A stretch of DNA of 64,000 nt from CAWJMD01 sp963845675 (GCA_963845675.1 CAWJSX010000001.1:1116001-1180000); one strand, 5' to 3'; positions 35,706 to 44,910 are shown, numbered from the stretch's first letter. Notes: generated by a model not told the origin, from the sequence alone. Program-made: numbers and translations.

Positions 35706-36981
35706 TCACCGCAGGCCGGAGTCGCTTTTCACAAGAAGCGCAACGCACTCCACATGGGAAGTCATCGGGAAGAGGTCGAACGCGCGCACCGCGTCGAGCC
35801 GGTAGCCCTGCGTGGCAAACGTGGCGATGTCACGCGCCAGCGCCGCCGGGTCGCAGGCCACGTAGATGACGACCTCCGGGCGCAGGGCCGCGATCTGGCG
35901 GACGACGGACGCGCCGGCGCCCACGCGGGGCGGGTCGAGCACGACGGCTCGGGCACGGACGACCGGCGCGGTCTCCAGCGCGAACCCGACATCGCCCTCG
36001 GCCAGCTCGACCTGCTCCAGGTCGTGGGCGTTGCGACGTGCGTCGGTCGCGGCGCGGTGGTCGCCCTCGACCGCGAGCACGCGCCCGCGCGGTCCCACCC
36101 GGTCGGCCAGCAGGGGCGTGAACAGCCCCGCGCCCGCGTACAGGTCGAAGACCGAGGCGTTCTCCAGGTCGGTCTCCCCCAGCGCCTGCGACACCGCGTC
36201 GAGGAGCAGGGCCGGGGCCTCGCGGTGCACCTGCCAGAAGCCGGACGCGGCGACGCGGTAGCGACGTTCCACGCCGTCGGAGGCCGCGACGACCTCACGC
36301 ACCGAGGTCCGCGCGGTGCGGCGCGTGTCCGGGCGCCCGTCGACCCACGGCACCCCGTCGACCAGGACGAGGGGACTGTCACCACCCGCGGGCGCCGCGA
36401 CCTCGACACGGCTGCCCGCGGGCCACTGCCGCGCGAACAGGTCGAGAGCAGCCATGTGCTCTGTCGCCAGGGGCATGACGTCCAGTGCGACGACGTCGTG
36501 GGAGCGGTGCCGGTGCATGCCCGCGCGCCCGTCCGCGTCGGCGACGAGCGCAGATCCGCGTCCGCCAGGCCAGTCCCCCGCGCTCGTCGTCCCCGGGTGC
36601 CGCCTCGACCAGGACGGCACGATCGTCCTTGGCCAGCCGTGACAGCTGCTCGGCGACGACGGACGCCTTCCACCGCCGCTGCGCCGGCAGCGCGACGTGG
36701 GCCAGCTCTCCGCCGCCGACGCCTCCAGGGCCGGCCTCCGGCCACACCGACGGCACACGGTCGGGCGAGGGGGCCAGGACCTCGACGGCGTCGCCGCGCC
36801 AGAAGCGCTGTCCGGCAGCGGCGTCGGTGAGACGCACGCGCACACGCTCACCGGGCAGCGTGTGCCGCACGAAGACGACGCGGCCCTCGTGCCGCGCCAC
36901 GCAGTGCCCACCGTGGGCCACGCGCTCGACGTCGACCTCCACCTCGGCGGGGACGTCGGTGCCGTGCTCCTCGGACGCCAC
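35706..36981 (-). CDS. TRAM-domain class I SAM-dependent RNA methyltransferase, TrmA/RlmD type (one frameshift)
   Basis: About 425 residues. N-terminal TRAM domain (VEVDVERVAHGGHCVARHEG, then RVVFVRHTLPGERVRVRLTD), central region, and C-terminal m5U-methyltransferase fold: VFDLYAGAGLFTPLLADRVG (SAM motif I), AVVLDPPRVGAGASVVRQIA, catalytic-Cys motif VIYVACDPAALARDIATF, and the general-base region MTSHVECVALL. Likely makes 5-methyluridine in rRNA or tRNA. GTG 36981 overlaps the upstream permease stop by one base. Frame break near 36550. Its last residues (VKSDSGLR) may be supplied by the island, whose duplicated end lies here. Confidence 0.9.
35743..35753. repeat. Right copy of putative island att core
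   Basis: ACGCACTCCAC, identical to 27348-27358, within codons for the conserved VECVA of the methyltransferase. See the left copy for the caveat about protein-level conservation. Confidence 0.5.
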
Positions 36982-39089
36982 TACGGCTCGACCGGCTTGT
37001 CGGCGCCCGTGGCCGCGGACGGCGCCGGCTGGTCGCCCGTCTGGGTGCCGCGACGCACGTCACCCGGTGCCTGACCGTCGAGCCGCTCCTCCATGCCCTG
37101 GGAGGAGTGCAGCTGCCACGGCACGCTCGCGACGACCACCCCGGGGGTGTAGTGCAGCCGCGACTTGAGGCGCAGGGCGCTCTGGTTGTGCAGCAGCTGC
37201 TCCCACCAGTGACCGACCACGTACTCCGGCACGTAGACCACGACCAGGTCGCGGGGACTGACCCGGCGGATCTTCTTGACGTAGCGCACGATGGGCCGCG
37301 TGATCTCGCGATAGGGCGAGTGCAGCGCCTTGAGCGGCACGGGGATCGACCGCTCGTCCCACTCCCGTCGCAGGGCCTCCGTCGCCTCGGGGTCGACGTC
37401 GACCGTGATCGCCTCGAGGGTCGACGGCCGCGAGGCCCGCGCGTAGGCGAGCGCCCGCAGCGTCGGCAGGTGCAGCTTCGACACGAGCACGATCGCGTGC
37501 ACCCGCGACGGCAGCGACCGGACGTTCGCGGCCACGGCCTCGCTGGACTCCAGCTCGCGGGCGACGTGCTCGTAGTGGGTGCTGATGGCACGCATCACCG
37601 CGAAGAGCACCACCATCGCCAGGATCGCGATCCACGCGCCGAGCAGGAACTTGGTGAGCAGGACGACCACCAGCACGACGCCCGTCATCGCCAGCCCGAC
37701 CGCGTTGATCGCCCGTGAGCGCCTCATCCGCGCGCGTTCCGACGCCGAGGTCTCGAGCCGGAGGTGCCGCGTCCAGTGCCGCACCATGCCCAGCTGGCTC
37801 ATGGTGAACGAGACGAAGACGCCGACGATGTACAGCTGGATCAGCTGGGTGACCTGGGCGTTGAAGGCGATGATCAGCAGGATGGCTGCCCCGGCGAGCA
37901 TCACGATCCCGTTGCTGAAGGCGAGCCGGTCGCCGCGGGTGTGCAGCTGGCGCGGGAGGTAGCCGTCCTTGGCCAGGATGGAGCCCAGCACCGGGAAGCC
38001 GTTGAACGCCGTGTTGGCGGCGAGCACGAGGATCAGCCCCGTCGCGGCCGTCACGAGCCAGAACGCCGGGTCGAAGCCCGAGAAGATCCCGTCGGCGAGC
38101 TGACCGATGATCGGCAGCTGGTGGTACTCGGAGCCGTCGGGGAACACCACCGAGTCCCCCGGCCCGGGGACGCCGGCCTGCCCGTCCCTCAGCAGCTCGT
38201 CCCACGGCCTGGTCTCGTCGACGTAGACGACCCCCATCTCGCGGGCCAGCACGACCATGCCCATCGTCATCGTGATGGCCAGGCCGCCGAGCATCGCGAG
38301 GGTGGCCGCGGCGTTCGCGCTCTTCGGCTTGCGGAAGGCCGGTACGCCGTTGCTGATCGCCTCGACGCCGGTCAGGGCGGCGCACCCCGACGAGAACGCC
38401 CGCAGCAGCAGGAAGACCCCGGCCGCGGTGCCCAGACCCTCCGCGTACTGCGGTTGCACCAGCGTCGTGTACTGGGCGCTCTCCGCGAGCGGCAGCGACC
38501 CGGTGACCCACCTGAAGGCGCCGACCAGGGCCATCCCGAGGATCGAGACCATGAAGATGTACGTCGGGATCGCGAACAACGTCCCGGACTCGCGCACACC
38601 ACGCAGGTTCATCGCCGTGAGCACGACGACCGCGAGGACGGCGACCAGGGCCTGGTGGTCCCGGATCTGCGGGATCGCGGACGCCGCGTACTGGGCGGCC
38701 GAGGAGATCGACACCGCAACGGTCAGCACGTAGTCGACCATCAGGGCGCTCGCGACGGCGACGCCCGCGTTCCGTCCCAGGTTGACGGTCGCGACCTCGT
38801 AGTCGCCCCCACCGGACGGGTAGGCGTGCACGTTCTGGCGGTACGAGGCCACCACCACGAGCAGGACCAGCGCGACCGCGAGCCCGATCTGCCACGAGAA
38901 CGCGTAGGCGCTCACGCCGGCCACAGCCAGCGTCAGGAAGATCTCGTTGGGTGCGTAGGCGACCGACGACAACGCGTCGGACGCGAAGACCGGCAGGGCG
39001 ATGCGCTTCGAGAGGAGGGTCTCGGACAGCCGGTCGCTGCGGAAGGGGCGCCCGACGAGGATCCGCTTGACGCCATCGGTGATGCTCAC
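36981..39089 (-). CDS. APC-superfamily permease with long cytoplasmic C-terminal domain
   Basis: 702 residues from GTG 39089. About 12 membrane helices in the first 480 residues: LPVFASDALSSVAYAPNEIF, YPSGGGDYEVATVNLG, CAALTGVEAISNGVPAFRKP (the APC GVEAxSNG motif), PVLGSILAKDGYLPRQLHTR. Then a soluble C-terminal domain (HAIVLVSKLHLPTLRALAYA) of USP-like appearance. This actinobacterial type is next to TrkA proteins and may be an amino acid or K+ related transporter, inferred from neighbours. Divergent from TrkA with a 46-bp gap and followed by the methyltransferase with 1-nt overlap. Confidence 0.88.
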   Translation of the reverse strand: MSITDGVKRILVGRPFRSDRLSETLLSKRIALPVFASDALSSVAYAPNEIFLTLAVAGVSAYAFSWQIGLAVALVLLVVVASYRQNVHAYPSGGGDYEVATVNLGRNAGVAVASALMVDYVLTVAVSISSAAQYAASAIPQIRDHQALVAVLAVVVLTAMNLRGVRESGTLFAIPTYIFMVSILGMALVGAFRWVTGSLPLAESAQYTTLVQPQYAEGLGTAAGVFLLLRAFSSGCAALTGVEAISNGVPAFRKPKSANAAATLAMLGGLAITMTMGMVVLAREMGVVYVDETRPWDELLRDGQAGVPGPGDSVVFPDGSEYHQLPIIGQLADGIFSGFDPAFWLVTAATGLILVLAANTAFNGFPVLGSILAKDGYLPRQLHTRGDRLAFSNGIVMLAGAAILLIIAFNAQVTQLIQLYIVGVFVSFTMSQLGMVRHWTRHLRLETSASERARMRRSRAINAVGLAMTGVVLVVVLLTKFLLGAWIAILAMVVLFAVMRAISTHYEHVARELESSEAVAANVRSLPSRVHAIVLVSKLHLPTLRALAYARASRPSTLEAITVDVDPEATEALRREWDERSIPVPLKALHSPYREITRPIVRYVKKIRRVSPRDLVVVYVPEYVVGHWWEQLLHNQSALRLKSRLHYTPGVVVASVPWQLHSSQGMEERLDGQAPGDVRRGTQTGDQPAPSAATGADKPVEP

Positions 39090-39097
39090 GAGCGACC

Positions 39098-39128
39098 ATG
39101 CTAGGCACACGCCGCGGACGTGTAGCGT
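39098..39128. promoter_or_regulatory. Divergent leaderless-type promoters between APC and TrkA genes
   Basis: Minus strand TAGCAT (39098-39103), 8 nt before GTG 39089. Plus strand TAGCGT (39123-39128), 7 nt before GTG 39136. The two -10 boxes are only 19 bp apart and neither start has a Shine-Dalgarno, so both messages are probably leaderless and could interfere with each other. Confidence 0.5.
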
Positions 39129-39135
39129 TCCGGCC

Positions 39136-39799
39136 GTGCACTTCGTGATCATGGGCTGCGGCCGGGTGGGCGCGTCCCTCGCCCGCAGCCTCCAGAAGCG
39201 TGGCCACTCCGTCGCCGTCGTCGACCAGGCCGCCGAGGCGTTCCGACGCCTGGGCGCGGGCTACGAGGGGACGACCGTCACGGGCGTCGGCTTCGACCGG
39301 GACACGCTGATCGAGGCCGGGATCGAGGAGGCTTACGCCTTCGCGGCCGTCTCGAGCGGCGACAACTCGAACATCCTGGCCGCCCGCGTCGCCCGCGAGA
39401 CCTTCGGCGTCTCGAACGTGGTGGCCCGCATCTACGACCCGGGCCGCGCCGAGGTCTACCAACGGCTGGGTATCCCCACGGTCGCGACGGTGAGCTGGAC
39501 GTCGGACCAGATGCTGCGCAGGCTGCTGCCTCACGGCGCCGCCCCGGAGTACGCCGACCCGAGCGGCCACCTCCAGCTCGCGGAGATCGGCGTCCACCCG
39601 GGGTGGGTCGGTCGGCTCCTGACCGACCTCGAGCGCGCCTCGCACGCGCGGGTCGCCTTCCTGACCCGGTTGGGCAAGGGCGTTCTCCCGGCACCCGGAG
39701 ACCGTCTACCAGGAGGGCGATCTCGTGCACCTCATGTTCCCGGTGGACACCCTGCCCAGGGTCGAGCGGCAGCTGTCGAAGCCGCCCGCCACCGACTGA
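39136..39799 (+). CDS. TrkA-family K+ uptake regulatory protein, first copy (one frameshift)
   Basis: About 220 residues: one TrkA-N (RCK) NAD-binding domain, FVIMGCGRVGASLARSLQKR followed by GHSVAVVDQ, and a TrkA-C domain (SGHLQLAEIGVHPGWVGRLL ... YQEGDLVHLMFPVDTLPRVE). RCK proteins gate potassium or other channels in response to nucleotides. Frame break at 39694-39696 (CCC where CC is expected). GTG 39136 follows a leaderless -10. Forms a pair with the next gene, 22 bp on, and may regulate the divergent permease. Confidence 0.9.
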
Positions 39800-39820
39800 C
39801 CCCTCAGATCAGGAGACTCG

Positions 39821-40487
39821 ATGCGTGTCGTCATCGCCGGGGCCGGGAGCGTCGGGCGGTCCATCGCCCGTGAGCTGCTGGCGAACGGGCACCAGCTGCT
39901 CCTGGTCGACAAGGCGCCCGACGCGATGAAGCACGCGTCCGTGCCCGAGGCCGACTGGCTGCTCGCTGACGCCTGTGAGATCGCCTCGCTCACCGAGGCC
40001 GGTCTCGAGTCGGCCGACGTGGTCGTCGCCGCGACCGGCGACGACAAGGCGAACCTCGTGGTGTCGCTGCTCGCCAAGACCGAGTACGGGGTGCCGCGCA
40101 CCGTCGGCCCGCGTCAACAACCCCAAGAACGAGTGGATGTTCGGCGAGGCGTGGGGCGTCGACGTCGCCGTCTCGACGCCGCGCCTGATGACGGCCCTCG
40201 TCGAGGAGGCGGTGTCGGTCGGCGACCTGGTGCGCATCTTCACGTTCCAGCAGGGTCAGGCCAACATGGCCGAGTTCACGCTGCCGGACGACTCCCCGCT
40301 CGTGGGGACCCGCGTGGGGACGGTCGACTGGCCGGTCGACACCGTGCTGGTCGCGATCATGCGCGAGGAGCGGCCGATCCCCCCGAGCAGCGACGACGTC
40401 CTGGAGGCGCACGACGAGCTGCTCTTCCTCACCGTCCCCGAGGTCGAGGACGAGCTCAGGTCGCTGCTGTCCCCCGACCGGGGCTGA
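39821..40487 (+). CDS. TrkA-family K+ uptake regulatory protein, second copy (one frameshift)
   Basis: About 222 residues. TrkA-N: MRVVIAGAGSVGRSIARELL then ANGHQLLLVDK, VVAATGDDKANLVVSLLAKT, VNNPKNEWMFGEAWGVDVAV; TrkA-C from about residue 140 (VSVGDLVRIFTFQQGQANMA). ATG 39821 has AGGAG (AGATCAGGAGACTCG) 6-7 nt upstream. Frame break near 40107, where GTCGGCCCG replaces an expected GTCGCCCG. Tandem TrkA genes of this kind are standard in actinobacteria. The 3' end overlaps the convergent DUF3159 gene by 32 nt. Confidence 0.9.
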
Positions 40488-41300
40488 CGTCGTCCGACGT
40501 GTACGTGGCGTCGCTGTCGCCACCTGGGACGTCGGAGACGACGGGATCCTCTGCGGGGCCGTCGTCCTCGTGCGGTAGCGGCGGTGGAGCGGCCTTGAGG
40601 ATCACCCAGCTCAGCCAGACGGTCAGGGCGAAGAACGGGACCCCCATCACCAGCCGGGCGACGCCGAGCGCGCCCACCTGGTCGGTGAAGTAGAGCGGCA
40701 GCTGGACGAGCAGACGCAGGGCGAACATGGCCGCCCACAGCCAGGTGATCCTCTGGTACGCCTTCAGCCGGGCCGGGTGGTGCCTCCAGCGCAGCCCCTC
40801 ACCGGTCAGCAGCCCGATCACGAGCCCGAGCGCCGGGATACGGACCTGGTCCCACGCGCATCGACGTGCCCGGGAACACGAAGCTGCGGAACGGGATCGT
40901 GGACAGCAGGTAGACCAGCCCGTAGCCCACGTTGGTCAGGAGTCCCGGCACGTAGAAGTTGCGGGCGTCGCCCGTCCGGTCGGCGAAGAACGCGCACACG
41001 GCCACGCCGATCGCGCCCGCGATCGCCTGCGACGGGGACGACCTCGTGACCACCCTCAGGAGGAGCGCGAGCACCGCTGCTCCGACCGAGACGACGAGCG
41101 CCGGGGTCAGGTCACGGGTGGCGGTGTACACGATCACGTAGAGCAGGCCGGGCACGAGCGCCTCGATCGACCCCGCGGGGGCCCGCCGACGGCGCGATGG
41201 AGCGAGAAGTCGGCTCGCCCCGGCCTGGGCGAGCCCACCGGTGCGCTCGCGCCTGCGCTGCTTCACGCAGCTGTCGCCTCGTCAGCGACGACTCGCTCAC
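40456..41300 (-). CDS. DUF3159-family membrane protein (frameshifted)
   Basis: About 280 residues. Hydrophilic start VSESSLTRRQLREAA, then membrane helices: GSIEALVPGLLYVIVYTATR, RNFYVPGLLTNVGYGLVYLL, STIPFRSFVFPGT, and C-terminally AYQRITWLWAAMFALRLLVQ with QVGALGVARLVMGVPFFALT. Matches the actinobacterial DUF3159 family, of unknown role, located beside TrkA genes and the OB-fold protein. GTG 41300 overlaps the OB-fold gene stop (GTGA). Breaks near 41260 and 40855. Confidence 0.85.
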
Positions 41301-41693
41301 GTCGTGGGACCGGTCAGCAGCTCGTACTGCGGGTTGTACATCACCTTGCGGCCCTCGGAGCACGCCACCAGACCCTCGACCCGCATCCAGCGTCCCGTCT
41401 CGACGCCGATGATCTCGCGGCGACCGAGCCAGACGAGCGCCACCGAGCCCGTCCCGTCGGAGAGCTCGGCCTCGAGCGCCGGGACCCCCGCGCGCGGACG
41501 AAGGGTCACGGCCTGCAGACGCCCCCACCAGCTGGACGCGACGACGACCCGACAGCTGGCCGCACGGCGTGCCGCCGAGAGCCCGCGACCGGTCGCTCTC
41601 CTCGCCCGCCTGCACGCTCGACTGGGAACGCGTCCACCGGGTCAGCACCGACTTCAGCGGTGATCTGGTCGCCACGTCTTCGTCCACGGTCAC
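41297..41693 (-). CDS. OB-fold nucleic-acid-binding domain protein (one frameshift)
   Basis: About 130 residues. N-terminal helix VLTRWTRSQSSVQAGEESDR, then an OB fold: AVTLRPRAGVPALEAELSDG, TGSVALVWLGRREIIGVETG, RWMRVEGLVACSEGRKVMYN, PQYELL. Resembles the small OB proteins encoded between DUF3710 and DUF3159 in many actinobacteria, possibly binding single-stranded nucleic acid. GTG 41693. Frame break near 41535. Confidence 0.82.
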
Positions 41694-41741
41694 CAGGGTA
41701 CGACGCGACCGGACGGTGGTCCGACGTACCCGGGACCACGC

Positions 41742-42574
41742 TCAGCGCCGCTCGGTGATCTCCGGACCGCGCTCGAACGGCGTGAGGTCGTCGACCGAGC
41801 TGTCCCCCGTCCGGTCACGGTCTCCCGCGCCCTCGCCCTCGGGCGGGGCGTCGGCCGCTGCCTCCGGCGGGGGCGTGGCGCTGGCGGGCAGGCGCAGCGG
41901 CAGCAGGTCGCGCGGTGGCATCGCCTCGCTGCCGCGCACCACCACCGCCGACCGCAGGACGTCCTCCAAGCGGGGCGGCCGCGGCCTGGTCGTGGGCGGC
42001 CGGCCCACCGAAGACGCCGCGCAGGAACCAGCGCGGACCGTCGACGCCGACGAAACGGCTGGGACGGTGACCGCTCCGTCCGTCGGCCGTGCGCACCGGG
42101 ATGCGCGCGATCAGCTCCCGACCGAAGGGACCGGGGACCTCGTCGGCGGTCCCGCCCTGACGTGTCACCTGCGCCGCGATCTCGCCGCGCACGTCGTCCC
42201 AGACCCCGAGGGTGCGGGGGGCGGCGAAGACCTGCATCTGCAGGCTGGAGCCTCCCATCGCGACCGTCACGGCGATCACCCGCTGGGTGCTCTCCTCCAC
42301 CTCGAGCCGCAGCTCCATGCCCTGTCGACCGGGCAGCTGCAGGGCACCGAGGTCGATCCGTCGCTCGTCCTCGTCCGCCTCCGAGATGTCCAGGGGACCG
42401 TGCGAGAAGTCGTCGGGTCTCGGTCTCGGAGGTGCCACGGTCCGCGGCCCGGTCTCCGGGAGGGCCCGACCTCGTCGGCGGACTCCTCGTCCTGGCCGGA
42501 CGGTCCGTGCTCGGCGCCGCCGGGTCGGCAGCGTTCGTGTCGTCCGCCTTGCCCTTGCGTCGGAACCAGCTCAT
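41742..42574 (-). CDS. DUF3710-family protein (frameshifted)
   Basis: About 275 residues. Starts MSWFRRKGKADDTN (ATG 42574, overlapping the dut stop as ATGA), acidic/Pro-rich linker, then the DUF3710 core: RIDLGALQLPGRQGMELRLE, SLQMQVFAAPRTLGVWDDVR, GEIAAQVTRQGGTADEVPGP, GRSGHRPSRFVGVDGPRWFL, and AMPPRDLLPLRLP near the end. Function unknown; strictly associated with dut. Breaks near 42460 and 42000. Confidence 0.87.
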
Positions 42575-43117
42575 GACTGCTCCCCTCCTGCGGCCAGCGG
42601 CCGCTGTGCGCTGTCATCGGGATCCGCTGGTCGCCCGGGTCCCTGGGTGCGGGTGGGGTCCGCGAACCCACCCGTCGATCCGTGTCCCCCGTCGCCCCGC
42701 TGCGATCCTGGCAGCCGCTGGACCTCGACGAAGACCGCGCTCTCGACGCGCTGCACGACCAGCTGCGCGATGCGGTCCCCGCGGCTGACGACGAACTCGC
42801 GCTCGGTGTCGGTGTTCAGCAGCGTCACACGGATCTCACCGCGGTACCCGGCGTCCACCGTGCCGGGGGCGTTGACGACGGTCACGCCGTGCCGCGCGGC
42901 GAGTCCCGACCGTGGGTGGACGAAGGCGGCGTAGCCGTCCGGCAGCGCGATCGCGGTGCCCGGTCCCGACCGTCGCACGGCCGCCGGGCGGCAGCACGAC
43001 GTCGGCGACGGCCACGAGGTCGGCACCCGCATCACCGGGGTGGGCGTAGGCGGGGACGGGCAGGTCGGGGTCGAGCCGCTGCAGCAGCACCTGGACGTCC
43101 AGGTCGGGATGGCTCAC
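42571..43117 (-). CDS. dut: Deoxyuridine 5'-triphosphate nucleotidohydrolase (dUTPase; one frameshift)
   Basis: About 180 residues; hydrolyses dUTP to dUMP and pyrophosphate, keeping uracil out of DNA and feeding thymidylate synthesis. Trimeric dUTPase motifs in order: AYAHPGDAGADL (1), VHPRSGLAARHGVTVVNAPG (2-3, with catalytic Asp in GTVDAGYRGEI), RGDRIAQLVVQRV (4), GSTGGFADP-type motif 5 (RGDGGHGSTGGF). The C-terminus is somewhat long after motif 5. Frame break at 42959-42961 (CCC for CC). GTG 43117 follows a TAGAGT -10 by 8 nt. Confidence 0.94.
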
Positions 43118-43125
43118 GGGCCAGA

Positions 43126-43131
43126 ACTCTA
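43126..43131 (-). promoter_or_regulatory. Leaderless-type -10 box (TAGAGT) of dut
   Basis: TAGAGT on the minus strand lies eight bases before GTG 43117 without a Shine-Dalgarno. It would drive the overlapping run dut, DUF3710 and perhaps the OB-fold and DUF3159 genes. Confidence 0.45.
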
Positions 43132-43204
43132 GTCGCCCGCGGATCGCGTCGGCGCGGGGCCGGGCCGCGTCGGACAGGTCGGTCCCGCGTGACACCCTGG
43201 ACAG

Positions 43205-43689
43205 GTGACGACACCCGCCTCACAGTGGACCGGACCGTGCCGACCGGGACCGACGCGCCTCGGCCGCGCCCCCGGCGCCGACGCCCGGCGCCGCTCTACT
43301 CCGAGCGGCTCTGGCCGTCGGCCGGCTTCTGGCTGGTGGTGCCGCTGGTCGGTGCGGCGTCGCCCTGTCGCTGTGGCCCGTCGGCGCGGCCGTGCGCTCT
43401 CGGTCGCGGTCGTCGCGCTGGTGCTGTGCGTGGCCGGTCTGCTCCAGGCCTCTCCGCGGGTGACGGTCTCGGACGGCGAGCTGCGGGCGGGGCGTGCGCA
43501 CATCCCGGTCTCCCTGCTCGGCCCGGTGCGGGCTTCACCGGCGAGGAGGCGCGTCAGGAGCGCGGACCGCGACTCGATGCGCGCGCGTTCTTGCTGCTGC
43601 GCGGATGGGTCGACCCGGTGGTCCGGGTCGAGGTGCTGGACCCGCAGGACCCCACCCCCTACTGGCTCGTGTCCGACCCGCCACCCTGA
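43205..43689 (+). CDS. DUF3093-family membrane protein (frameshifted)
   Basis: About 155 residues. LYSERLWPSAGFWLVVPLVG, VALVLCVAGLLQASPRVTVS (two helices), DGELRAGRAHIPVSLLGPVR, RAFLLLRGWVDPVVRVEVLD, PTPYWLVSDPPP. The PYWLVSxR-like ending is the DUF3093 signature. Function unknown; usually divergent from dut as here. Breaks near 43365 and 43530. The start is uncertain: GTG 43205 (needing another indel) or GTG 43225. Confidence 0.85.
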
Positions 43690-43717
43690 CCGCCTGGCCG
43701 CCGGTCCTGCACGACGA

Positions 43718-43757
43718 AGGGACCGCCGCTCCCGAGTGAACGGGAAGGGCGGTCCCT
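43718..43757. terminator. Bidirectional terminator between DUF3093 and DUF4193 genes
   Basis: AGGGACCGCC (43718-43727) and GGCGGTCCCT (43748-43757) form a perfect 10-bp stem, extended by TCCCG/CGGGA inside. It lies between the convergent ends 43689 and 43792. Confidence 0.78.
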
Positions 43758-43791
43758 CGATGTCAGGGCTCCGGTGGGGAGGCAGCCTCGG

Positions 43792-44090
43792 TCAGGCGGC
43801 GCACTCCTTGCAGATCGGCTGGCCGTTCTTGGTGCTGGCGAGCTGGCTGCGGTGGTGCACCAGGAAACAGCTGGTGCAGGTGAACTCGTCCTCCTGGCGG
43901 GGCAGGACCCGCACCGACAGCTCCTCGTTGGAGAGGTCGGCACCGGGCAGCTCGAAGCCTTCGCGGCCTCGGTCTCGTCCTCGTCGACCTTGCCCGAGTT
44001 CTTGTCGGCGCGGCGTGCCTTGAGCTCCTCGATCGAGTCCTCGTTGAGCTCGTCGTCGGTCTTGCGCGGCGCGTCGTAGTCGGTCGCCAT
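43792..44090 (-). CDS. DUF4193-family zinc-ribbon-like protein (one frameshift)
   Basis: About 99 residues. MATDYDAPRKTDDELNEDSI, EELKARRADKNSGKVDEDET, an acidic segment, GADLSNEELSVRVLPRQEDE, and a C-terminal CTSC...CKEC pair that likely binds zinc (FTCTSCFLVHHRSQLAST, QPICKECAA). Highly conserved in actinobacteria next to dut and DUF3093. Role unknown; it may act in transcription or RNA metabolism, judging only by fold. Frame break near 43955. Confidence 0.9.
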
Positions 44091-44544
44091 GGGGGTGGTC
44101 ACGCTCCGGGTCTCGCGGGTGAACTGGTGGGTCGGTGCAGCCGGGTCGTTGGGTGGCGCGACTGGACAACGTCGCAGGCACGCGGTTTTGTGCCCGCTGC
44201 CGGGGGATTGTGCACCACTGCGGGCACGCGGCGCGTCATCGGCTCGCCACCTGGTCCTCCAGGTCGCGCCCAGGGCGTCCGCTCTGCCTGGTTCGACCGT
44301 GTCCGCATCTCACGTCCGCCCGTGGGCCGACCCGAGGCATCGTCGCAGGTCAGGGGCGACGACGGCGCGTGACAGCGACCCTCTATCGGCCCAATCACGC
44401 ACGGTCGCGCCGCACCCGCGACCTGGGAGTTCACGGAGGGCTCGCGTTAGGGTCCTGGGTGTCGACGTTCGGAGCCCCCTGGCCCTGATGGCACGCCCAC
44501 ACGGGGACCGCGGTGCTCGCCGCCGCCAGACGGAGGTGACCCTC
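44091..44544. other. 454-bp gap without a recognisable gene
   Basis: Between the divergent DUF4193 gene and the 93-residue gene. Must hold both promoters. GTGCCCGC (44190-44197) is repeated inverted at 44220-44227 with a 22-nt loop. No open frame in it has a recognisable product. Long 5' untranslated or small-RNA content is possible but unsupported. Confidence 0.5.
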
Positions 44545-44826
44545 ATGAACGAGTTCGCGAACGAGATGACCGAACGGGTGGCACAGGCCAGCACGTCGCT
44601 CGCCGAGGCACAGCGCACGGGAGACGACTACCTGGTCGAGGTGCGGCTCGGCGAGCTGGAGTCGCTCGCACGGGTGGCTCAGGACAACGGGCTGGAGCTC
44701 CCCACGGTGATCGAGACCCTCCAGCGGTACGGCCGGATCGAGGACCACGAGCTTCCCGCCGCGGCAGCGGCCACCGGCCCGATCCAGATCGACCTCACCG
44801 AGGACCAGCAGACGCGCCGCCACTGA
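44545..44826 (+). CDS. Small acidic hypothetical protein, 93 residues
   Basis: From ATG 44545 with GGAGGT 7-8 nt upstream. MNEFANEMTERVAQASTSLA then EAQRTGDDYLVEVRLGELES, LARVAQDNGLELPTVIETLQ, and an acidic tail (GPIQIDLTEDQQTRRH). Mostly helical, likely coiled coil in the first half. Not recognised. Followed by a strong terminator, so a monocistronic unit. Intact and well equipped, hence probably real. Confidence 0.7.
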   Translation: MNEFANEMTERVAQASTSLAEAQRTGDDYLVEVRLGELESLARVAQDNGLELPTVIETLQRYGRIEDHELPAAAAATGPIQIDLTEDQQTRRH

Positions 44827-44842
44827 CCGCGCGAGGATCCTG

Positions 44843-44865
44843 GGGCCCGGGCGGTGCCCGGGCCC
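44843..44865. terminator. Terminator hairpin after the 93-residue gene
   Basis: GGGCCCGGGC (44843-44852), loop GGT, GCCCGGGCCC (44856-44865): a perfect 10-bp stem between convergent ends 44826 and 44911. Confidence 0.75.
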
Positions 44866-44910
44866 TCGCCGTGCCCGCCGGTCAGGTGGCGTGGATGGGC
44901 CCGTGGCTCG

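Larger units (their letters stand above)
27323..35753. mobile_element. Genomic island inserted at the 3' end of the TRAM methyltransferase gene
   Basis: Left end: a displaced methyltransferase 3' end (LRPIDLFTMTHHVECVARLV, stop at 27323). Right end: the complete gene's 3' end, FDLFPMTSHVECVALLV. The 48-bp windows 27338-27385 and 35733-35780 agree at 36 positions, including ACGCACTCCAC in both. The DNA between is visibly less GC-biased and holds cargo-type genes, gene fragments, a resolvase remnant and a toxin-antitoxin pair, whereas both flanks are core genes. Exact boundaries are uncertain by tens of bases; no intact integrase is present. Confidence 0.7.

Noticed and set aside
37060..39645. 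861-codon minus-strand frame over the APC permease and TrkA genes
   Set aside because: It runs through the permease in the wrong frame and across the divergent promoter; the other frame shows the conserved permease.
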